Part shown: piece by piece, positions 51,338 through 56,701 of the stretch
How positions within the stretch are numbered: the first letter of the stretch is position 1
Layout: the number at the start of each line of letters is the position of its first letter
Origin: Chloroflexota bacterium
Lineage (GTDB): Bacteria; Chloroflexota; Dehalococcoidia; E44-bin15
DNA length: 56,701 nt
Reading direction: 5' to 3'
Assembly: GCA_030604825.1 (NCBI GenBank)
Contig: JAUVVB010000001.1
Coordinates: 1-56,701 of the forward strand
Made by a program: the position numbers and the translations under genes
The notes under the pieces: model-generated
The model's input: only the letters and a program-made list of their open reading frames with translations
What the model was told of the DNA's origin: nothing
The model's database searches: none

Positions 51338-51700
51338 TTAACTATTGCCTCCTGGCCTCAGCCCCTTGGCTCCCCCGATATAGACATGGACGATCTCCTC
51401 AGCCCGCTTCTCGGTGTTGAAAAGGATCAAGATGCGCAGGCACATGGGCAAACCACCGGGGACGTTCATCTCATGGCCACACAGCAGGGCGGTGTTGGAG
51501 AGGCCCAACTCCCTGGCGGCCACTGCGGGAAACTCGGCATCGATATCCGGGGTGGTGGTGAAGAGGATGCAAGCAACATCCTCCTGCTCAACCCCATTAG
51601 CCCTCATCATCTCCTGAAGCAATTCCTTGGTTGCCGCCAGGATGTCCTCCTTGGTATTGGCATCCACCGTGGTTGCCCCCCGAATGCCTCGACAAACCAT
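51338..51700 (-). CDS. aroH: chorismate mutase, AroH class
   Basis: The 120-residue enzyme rearranges chorismate to prephenate and forms a pseudo-alpha/beta barrel trimer. [30 protein letters not shown] has the catalytic Arg of the RGxxGAxTV start. [19 protein letters not shown] follows with the active-site Glu, and [11 protein letters not shown] has the second Arg. Together with aroF and the pheA at 28078 it feeds phenylalanine synthesis. Confidence 0.95.
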   Translation of the reverse strand: MVCRGIRGATTVDANTKEDILAATKELLQEMMRANGVEQEDVACILFTTTPDIDAEFPAVAARELGLSNTALLCGHEMNVPGGLPMCLRILILFNTEKRAEEIVHVYIGGAKGLRPGGNS

Positions 51701-51705
51701 TGCCT

Positions 51706-52431
51706 TTACCCCTGGAATAATATCATAAATAGCAGGATAAGGGAATTATAGGCGAAATGGGTGAAGATGCAGGTCCATAGGGAGCGGGTCCTCCAGTAGA
51801 GCCAGGCCAGGAGCAGGCCCAAGAGGAAGATGGGCACCAGCGCCCCCAGCTGGAGATGGGCCAGGGCAAAGAGAAGGGCGCTCAGCACGGCCCCCCAGCC
51901 ATAGCCAAAGCGCTTGCCGATGCCGGAAAAGACGAAGCCCCGGAAGAAGGTCTCCTCAACGAAGGGAGCGAGGAAAACGACAAGAAAGGATAGCATAGCT
52001 ATGTTAACAGCCCCCTGGGTATACTCGGGGGGGAAGGGCATGGGTTCAAGGTGCTCTATCCCAAAGTGGGTCACCACCACCCCATAGAGGAAGTTGATCG
52101 ATAGAGCGGCACAAAGCGCCACCGCCACCACTATGAGGCCTCTCTTTACGTTGAAGGAGCGAAAGCCAAGGGTACCCCAGCCGCAGCGGTACTTGGCAAT
52201 GCTGAAGCGCCACGCCCCGAAGACCAGCGCCCCGTAAAGGGCGAAGCTACCCAACAGGGTCAGTATCACCAGGTGATCGGAATAGCCCTCTACGCCAAAA
52301 ATAAGAACAGCACCCACCACCATAACAAAGAGGATGGGAATGAAAATGGCAACGACCACTGCCACTCCCCTGGCGATGTCGCCCACCGTCCACGGAGGGG
52401 GAACCATTTCAGGGCTGACTTCCTCTAACAC
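51706..52431 (-). CDS. CPBP intramembrane metalloprotease
   Basis: The 241-residue protein has about seven membrane helices. The CPBP/Abi motifs are APFVEETFFRGFVFSG (EExxxR, about residue 156), ALLFALAHLQLGALVPIFLLG (with the conserved His) and WTCIFTHFAYNS near the C-terminus. Relatives include Rce1 prenyl-protein proteases and bacteriocin self-immunity proteins; the substrate here is unknown. It lies downstream of a CoA-transferase gene (7-base overlap) and just before aroH. Confidence 0.9.
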   Translation of the reverse strand: MLEEVSPEMVPPPWTVGDIARGVAVVVAIFIPILFVMVVGAVLIFGVEGYSDHLVILTLLGSFALYGALVFGAWRFSIAKYRCGWGTLGFRSFNVKRGLIVVAVALCAALSINFLYGVVVTHFGIEHLEPMPFPPEYTQGAVNIAMLSFLVVFLAPFVEETFFRGFVFSGIGKRFGYGWGAVLSALLFALAHLQLGALVPIFLLGLLLAWLYWRTRSLWTCIFTHFAYNSLILLFMILFQG

Positions 52432-53738
52432 CTGTCCTCCTCACCTTGGTCTAACGGCGAAAAATCCTCCCACCTCAGGGGCTCGCTGGCGGTTATCCCC
52501 TCCTCAGCCAGCTTGAGAATCTGCCCCTCCGACATTCCCAAAAGCTCACCGAAGACGTATTGGTTATGCTCCCCAAAGCGGGGGGCGGGAAGGCGAAGGC
52601 TCCCCGGGGTGGCACTCATCTTCCAGGAGACCCCGGGATAGAGGTGAGTCCCCGCCTCGGGATGGGTGAGCTGCTCGAAGAAGCCCCGCTGCCCAAGGTG
52701 GGGATCCTGCACCAGCTCCGCCACATTAAGTACTGCCCCCACCCTGACGCCAGCCCGCTGCAACGCCTCCATCAGCTGGCGGTGGTCATACTGAGAGGTC
52801 CAGCCTTCGATGAGCCGATCAAGCTCCTCCAGATTCTCCAGCCTGCCCCCAAGGGTGGCGAACCTCTCCTCCCCGGCCCAGGGGGGATTTCCCATGGCAT
52901 TGCGCAGGCTCCTCCACTCCTCATCGCAGGAGACGGCGATGGCCACCCAGGAGTCATCCCCCCGGCAGCGGTAGCAGCCATGGGGCGCCATGGAGGGATG
53001 GCGATTCCCCATGCGCTTTGCCACCCTGTGGTTGATGGCGTAATCCATGATGAACTCCCCCAGGAGCGGGGTGACCGCTTCCCTCATGGAGAGGTCGATG
53101 TGCTGCCCCTTCCCGGTGAGGCGACGATAGCGAAGGGCAGCCAAAAGGGCAAAGGTAGCATGGAGACCACTGGTGGCATCGGCGTAGGCGACCCCGGGCC
53201 GGAGCGGCCCATCATCGGGATAGCCCGCAAGATGGGAAAGGCCAACCATGGCCTCTATGCCCTCCCCATAGGCGACATGATCCCGATAGGGGCCATCCCC
53301 ACCATAACCCGACATGGAGAGCATGATGAGCTGGGGATTAACCTTGTTAAGGGCGGGGTAGTCCAGGCCGAAGTTCTCCATCACCCGGGGGGTGAAGTTC
53401 TCGACAACGGCGTCGCTTATCTTCACCAGCTTCTTGAAGATTTCCACCCCCAGAGGCTTGGAAAGATCAAGGGTGATGGCAAGCTTATTCCTATTGACCT
53501 CATTATAGTAGGCAAAGCGGTTATAGGACCTCTCCCCGGTATCGCCATGGGGGAAGGAGGAGCCAAAGACACCGCCGGGCCTCATCCTGGGCAACACCCC
53601 TCCCCTCCCCGAACGGGCGGCACACTCCACCCTGATGACCTCCGCCCCCATGTCCCCCAGGAGCTTGGTGGCATAGGGGCCGGCAAAGACCTGGGAGAGG
53701 TCGATAACCCTCAAGCCCCTAAGGGCCTGCCTTTCCAT
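52425..53738 (-). CDS. CaiB/BaiF (family III) CoA-transferase, Asp-bearing subunit of second pair
   Basis: The 437-residue protein starts LRGLRVIDLSQVFAGPYATKLLGDMGAEVIRVE. DAVVENFTPRVMENFGLDYPAL and SMSGYGGDGPYRDHVAYGEGIEAMVGL follow, and VAYADATSGLHATFALL has an Asp at the catalytic position. It abuts the second homologue (shared base at 53738), which lacks this Asp. The two are probably one heteromeric CoA-transferase. A related pair lies at 22617-25155. The substrate is not known; aromatic or dicarboxylic acids are typical. Confidence 0.88.
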   Translation of the reverse strand: MERQALRGLRVIDLSQVFAGPYATKLLGDMGAEVIRVECAARSGRGGVLPRMRPGGVFGSSFPHGDTGERSYNRFAYYNEVNRNKLAITLDLSKPLGVEIFKKLVKISDAVVENFTPRVMENFGLDYPALNKVNPQLIMLSMSGYGGDGPYRDHVAYGEGIEAMVGLSHLAGYPDDGPLRPGVAYADATSGLHATFALLAALRYRRLTGKGQHIDLSMREAVTPLLGEFIMDYAINHRVAKRMGNRHPSMAPHGCYRCRGDDSWVAIAVSCDEEWRSLRNAMGNPPWAGEERFATLGGRLENLEELDRLIEGWTSQYDHRQLMEALQRAGVRVGAVLNVAELVQDPHLGQRGFFEQLTHPEAGTHLYPGVSWKMSATPGSLRLPAPRFGEHNQYVFGELLGMSEGQILKLAEEGITASEPLRWEDFSPLDQGEEDRC

Positions 53739-54928
53739 CAGATGACACCCCCTTCCCTGAGCCTGGCCATCTCCTCCTTGCTCAACCCCAGCCTGCCAAG
53801 GTAGACCTCATCGTTATGCTCCCCCAGAAGGGGTGCCGGGCGCACCACCTGCCATGGGGTCTGGCTCATCCTGAAGGGGGCACCAGGATAGGGAAGGCGG
53901 CCGGCAAGGGGATGCTCTATCTCCACGAAGAACCCCCTGGACTCATATTGTGGGTCCTCCATCAGCTCATCGATGTCCAGCACCTTGGCAAAGGGGATCC
54001 TCCACTCCTGGGCGGAGGAGAAGATCTCCTCCACCTCATGGCCCTCAAGCCAGGGCTGGATCAACCTTTCCACCTCATCGGCGTAATGGTAGCGAAGGAT
54101 GGATGCCAGCCTTGGCTCCATGAGCTGCGGGGTGTGGAGGAAGGTGGCGAAGTGATCCCAGTTGGCCCCCGCCTGAACGTGAACCCAGCCATCCCTGCAG
54201 CGCATCGCCGTGGAGGGGCATTGAAGGGGGTTGCGGGGGCCCGTCCGCCCCCGGATCAGGTCGCTATAGCTATAGATGCTCACCGCCGACTCCAGGATGG
54301 AGGCCACCGCCTCCTGGAGGGAGATATCGATGTGCTGCCCCTGCCCCGTCTGATCCCGAAAATAGAGGGCACAAAGGGTGGCCACCGCCCCATTAAGCCC
54401 CCCCTGAAACTCCGCCTGAGAGCCTGGTAGCTTCAACGGCTCACGCTCAGCCTCCCCGGTTAGCCCCATCAACCCTCCCATGGCCTGGGCAACGATATCC
54501 GCGCCCCGGTAGTCCCGGTATGGCCCCCACTGCCCAAAATAGGAGATGGAGGTCATGATCAAAGAGGGGTTTATCTCTGCCAGCGCCTGGTAGCCGAGGC
54601 CCATATCGGACATCGCCCCGGGGGCAAAATTCTCCACCACCACGTCCGCCTCCTTGACCAGCCTTTTGAATATGTGAGTGCCCCGCTCAAGGTCAAGGGT
54701 GATGCCCTTCTTATTGGTGTTCAGCAAAAGGAAAAGCCCGCTCCGCTCCTGGTGGGGCTCATCCTGGGGGAAAGGGCCTATGCTGCGGCCGATGTCGCCA
54801 CCGCCCGGCCTTTCTATCTTGATCACCTCAGCCCCATAGTCGGCCAGCAACTTGGTGCAGTAGGGGCCGGAGATGTTCTCGGAGAGGTCTAAAACCAAAA
54901 TACCACTGAGGGCTTGATCCGACACCAA
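53738..54928 (-). CDS. CaiB/BaiF (family III) CoA-transferase, non-catalytic-type subunit
   Basis: The 396-residue protein has the family N-terminus (GILVLDLSENISGPYCTKLLADYGAEVIKIERPGGGD), ADVVVENFAPGAMSDMGLGY and TSISYFGQWGPYRDYRGADIVAQAMGGLMGL. At the catalytic position it reads SQAEFQGGLNG, with no Asp. This matches the frameshifted member of the other pair and suggests a structural or CoA-binding role beside the Asp-bearing partner downstream. Upstream, 29 bases away, is a lone B-type CoA-transferase subunit gene. Confidence 0.87.
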   Translation of the reverse strand: MVSDQALSGILVLDLSENISGPYCTKLLADYGAEVIKIERPGGGDIGRSIGPFPQDEPHQERSGLFLLLNTNKKGITLDLERGTHIFKRLVKEADVVVENFAPGAMSDMGLGYQALAEINPSLIMTSISYFGQWGPYRDYRGADIVAQAMGGLMGLTGEAEREPLKLPGSQAEFQGGLNGAVATLCALYFRDQTGQGQHIDISLQEAVASILESAVSIYSYSDLIRGRTGPRNPLQCPSTAMRCRDGWVHVQAGANWDHFATFLHTPQLMEPRLASILRYHYADEVERLIQPWLEGHEVEEIFSSAQEWRIPFAKVLDIDELMEDPQYESRGFFVEIEHPLAGRLPYPGAPFRMSQTPWQVVRPAPLLGEHNDEVYLGRLGLSKEEMARLREGGVI

Positions 54929-54957
54929 GGCTCCTTTTTCCGATTTGGCGGGGAGGG

Positions 54958-55770
54958 CTACATCAGCTCTATTTCCTTGAGGTCCGGGGCTAGCTTGAGC
55001 TTGGGCTCGGTCAATGCCTGAACCTCCTCAGCACTCCACCCCGGGGCCACCTCCTTGAGCACCAGCCCCTCCTCGGTGACCCCGATGACCGCGATATCGG
55101 TGACGATGAGGTCAACGCACCGGGGTGCGGTGAGCTCGTAACTACATTTATCGAGGATTTTGGGCTTGCCATCGAGGGTGGTATGCTCCATAACCACGAT
55201 GAGCTTCTTGGCTCCAAAGGCCAAATCCATGGCCCCGCCAATGCTGCCAATGCCCCTCTCCGGGAGCAGCCAGTTGGCCAGGTCGCCCCTCTCCGATACC
55301 TGCATCCCCCCCAAAACGCAGACGTCAATGCGTCCCCCCCGGATCATGGCGAAGGACTCATCGTGGGAGAAGAAGGACATCCCTGTCTTGGGGGTGACGA
55401 ATTGCCCCCCCGCATTTACCAGATCGATATCAACCTCCTCGGGGGAGGCGATGGGGCCAAAGCCCAAAGCGCCGTTCTCGGTGTGGAACAGGATCTGCCT
55501 CCCCGCGGGGATGAAGTTGACGCACAGGGTGGGGATGCCGATGCCCAGGTTCACCACCATGCCATCCTCAAACTCCCTGGCCACCCTGAGCGCCATGGTA
55601 TCCCGGTCAAGTCTCGGTTTGCCCTCCTCACCTTCCCTCCTCCTGGGCTCGCCCAGGTACCTTTGCCTCAGCTTCTGTTCGATCCTCTCCCTTTCCTCCT
55701 CCATCCCTCCTCCTATAGCTGCCCTTCCCTTCTTATCCTTCGCCCCCCAGATATCGGCGCTATATATCAT
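54958..55770 (-). CDS. 3-oxoacid/glutaconate-type CoA-transferase subunit B, orphan
   Basis: The 270-residue protein belongs to family I CoA-transferases: [33 protein letters not shown] and [12 protein letters not shown], where the Glu of ENG is the expected catalytic residue that forms the CoA thioester. [20 protein letters not shown] follows. A subunit A should lie next to it, but none is present. The N-terminal 22-residue extension is odd; an ATG at 55704 after AGGAGG (MEEERERI) is a good alternative start. The start at 55770 overlaps the rph stop (ATGA). Confidence 0.85.
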   Translation of the reverse strand: MIYSADIWGAKDKKGRAAIGGGMEEERERIEQKLRQRYLGEPRRREGEEGKPRLDRDTMALRVAREFEDGMVVNLGIGIPTLCVNFIPAGRQILFHTENGALGFGPIASPEEVDIDLVNAGGQFVTPKTGMSFFSHDESFAMIRGGRIDVCVLGGMQVSERGDLANWLLPERGIGSIGGAMDLAFGAKKLIVVMEHTTLDGKPKILDKCSYELTAPRCVDLIVTDIAVIGVTEEGLVLKEVAPGWSAEEVQALTEPKLKLAPDLKEIELM

Positions 55771-56495
55771 ACTAGACCCGCCTTCTCAAGGGCCACCCGC
55801 TGAGCCTCAAAGAGCCTTTCCATTCCCTTTTGCGCCAGGGACAACAGGGAATCGATGGACTTCCTAGAGAAGGGGGTTTGCTCCGCAGTCCCCTGAACCT
55901 CCACGAACTCCCCCTCGCTGGTCATCACCACGTTGAAATCCACCTCGGCCCAGAAGTCCTCATCATAGCAAAGGTCGAGGATGGCCTCCCCACCCACAAT
56001 GCCCACGCTGGTGGCGGCTACTGCGCTTCTTATGGGCGAGGATGAAAGCAGCTCCCTTTTCACCAGGCTGGCAACCGCCTGCACCAGGGCAACATAAGCG
56101 CCGGTGATGGCCGCGGTTCTGGTCCCCCCATCGGCCTGGAGCACATCGCAGTCAACGACGAGCGTCCGCTCACCGAGGGCATCGAGGTCGGTGACCGCAC
56201 GTAGCGAGCGCCCAATGAGGCGCTGGATTTCATGGGTTCTGCCCCCCGCCCTCCCCCCAGCCTCACGGGGGGTTCGGGTGAGCGTGGCTCGGGGAAGCAT
56301 GGAATACTCGGCGGTGATCCACCCCCTCCCCTCCGCCTTCATGAAGCCGGGGACCCGCTCCTCCACGCTAACGGCACAGATCACCTTGGTATCCCCCAGC
56401 TCAATGAGGGCTGAGCCCTCGGCATAGGGCTGAAAGCCGGGAACTATGCGCACCGGGCGAAGCTCATCGTTGGCGCGACCGTCTTTCCTCAGCAA
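55767..56495 (-). CDS. rph: ribonuclease PH
   Basis: RNase PH trims tRNA 3' ends using phosphate. [53 protein letters not shown], the phosphate-binding [14 protein letters not shown] and [21 protein letters not shown] are clear. I start at TTG 56495, which gives [10 protein letters not shown] with AGGGGTG upstream. The longer open frame to 56516 would begin at the -10 box. Confidence 0.95.
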   Translation of the reverse strand: MLRKDGRANDELRPVRIVPGFQPYAEGSALIELGDTKVICAVSVEERVPGFMKAEGRGWITAEYSMLPRATLTRTPREAGGRAGGRTHEIQRLIGRSLRAVTDLDALGERTLVVDCDVLQADGGTRTAAITGAYVALVQAVASLVKRELLSSSPIRSAVAATSVGIVGGEAILDLCYDEDFWAEVDFNVVMTSEGEFVEVQGTAEQTPFSRKSIDSLLSLAQKGMERLFEAQRVALEKAGLV

Positions 56496-56516
56496 TCTGA
56501 CACCCCTAGATAGCAA

Positions 56517-56545
56517 AGTATACCACTAGTCTCTGGCGCTGGCAA
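56517..56545 (-). promoter_or_regulatory. rph promoter
   Basis: On the minus strand TTGCCA (56545-56540), a 17-nt spacer and TATACT (56522-56517) form a good promoter. The predicted start near 56510 supports the rph start at 56495. The same six bases, read on the other strand, are at the -35 position of the divergent promoter. Confidence 0.65.
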
Positions 56546-56568
56546 TGAAGCGACCCTGACGCTATAAT
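56540..56568 (+). promoter_or_regulatory. divergent promoter of the Smr gene
   Basis: A perfect TATAAT (56563-56568) stands 17 bases after TGGCAA (56540-56545), a weak -35. It reads away from rph toward the gene at 56584. Confidence 0.6.
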
Positions 56569-56583
56569 TAGGCAGAGGTAGCT

Positions 56584-56701
56584 ATGACTTCTTCCAAGAA
56601 GGATGCCCCAAAATTGCCGCTGGAAATTCACCTGCGCCGCCTCACCATAGAGGAGGCACTATTCAGGCTGGAGCGCTTCTTAAATGATGCCTTCCTCGCC
56701 G
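56584..56701 (+). CDS. Smr (MutS2 C-terminal type) domain protein, cut by window end
   Basis: The first 39 residues are visible. After MTSSKKDAPKLPLE comes IHLRRLTIEEALFRLERFLNDAFLA, which matches the start of the Smr domain (LDLRGxxxxEALxxLDxFLxxA). Smr domains have nuclease activity in MutS2-like proteins and some stand alone. An AGAGGTAG lies before the ATG. The gene continues beyond the window, so its full architecture is unknown. Confidence 0.8.
   Translation, partial: MTSSKKDAPKLPLEIHLRRLTIEEALFRLERFLNDAFLA

Overview
The window looks like a chromosomal segment of an anaerobic bacterium, probably of the Chloroflexota (Dehalococcoidia-like). By eye the host DNA is GC-rich. It carries a PyrR-controlled pyrimidine operon, a tungstate/molybdate transporter, tandem CaiB/BaiF CoA-transferases, a 2-hydroxyacyl-CoA-dehydratase-like protein and an R3H ATPase next to tmk. 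The lineage is an inference from gene content and order, because no rRNA or tRNA is present.

Layout. 0-3 kb: a winged-helix protein flanked by two long inverted repeats, an orphan GvpK-like protein, folC, a TIGR04076-type protein and a small SWIM zinc protein. 3-6 kb: promoter, Moco/Tuco-type riboswitch, terminator, then wtpB-wtpC-wtpA. 6-15.7 kb (minus strand): the operon pyrR-pyrB-pyrC-carA-[HEPN gene]-carB-pyrK, then yjbQ, read from a promoter followed by a PyrR-binding hairpin and a terminator that also hides the pyrR ribosome binding site. 15.7-18.6 kb: an AT-richer island that has replaced the 5' part of the native tmk. It carries a nucleoside-deoxyribosyltransferase-like protein, a divergent thymidylate kinase lacking the Walker A lysine, and a membrane-anchored dCTP-deaminase-fold protein. 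18.6-22.6 kb: R3H ATPase, GNAT-like protein, pdxT, pdxS. 22.6-25.2 kb: a CoA-transferase pair, one member broken by two homopolymer frameshifts. 25.3-28.9 kb: phosphoesterase, K+-channel-like pore with a non-canonical filter, UspA, two RCK proteins, pheA.

28.9-45.3 kb (minus strand): small membrane proteins, MBL hydrolase, gap, dehydratase-like protein, an AT-rich inserted gene, eno, a LOG-like protein, pth, a 719-residue protein of uncertain family, ligA, serA, an aminotransferase, a split S4 domain, a mosaic tyrS and ribF. 45.3-50.2 kb: a 1620-residue GAF/seven-PAS/GAF/GAF/HD-GYP sensor. 50.3-56.5 kb: aroF, aroH, a CPBP protease, a second CoA-transferase pair, a lone CoA-transferase B subunit and rph. 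The window ends inside an Smr-domain gene read from a divergent promoter.

The recurring theme is foreign, AT-richer genes slotted into tight housekeeping operons, often exactly at stop/start junctions: carA|carB, tmk, eno|dehydratase, and the tyrS C-terminus. The best candidate for an undescribed system is the three-gene nucleotide-themed island in tmk. Its proteins have the folds of dNTP-metabolism enzymes, but two of the three carry altered key residues and one has two membrane helices. This suggests a sensor/effector or dNTP-control module instead of plain salvage.
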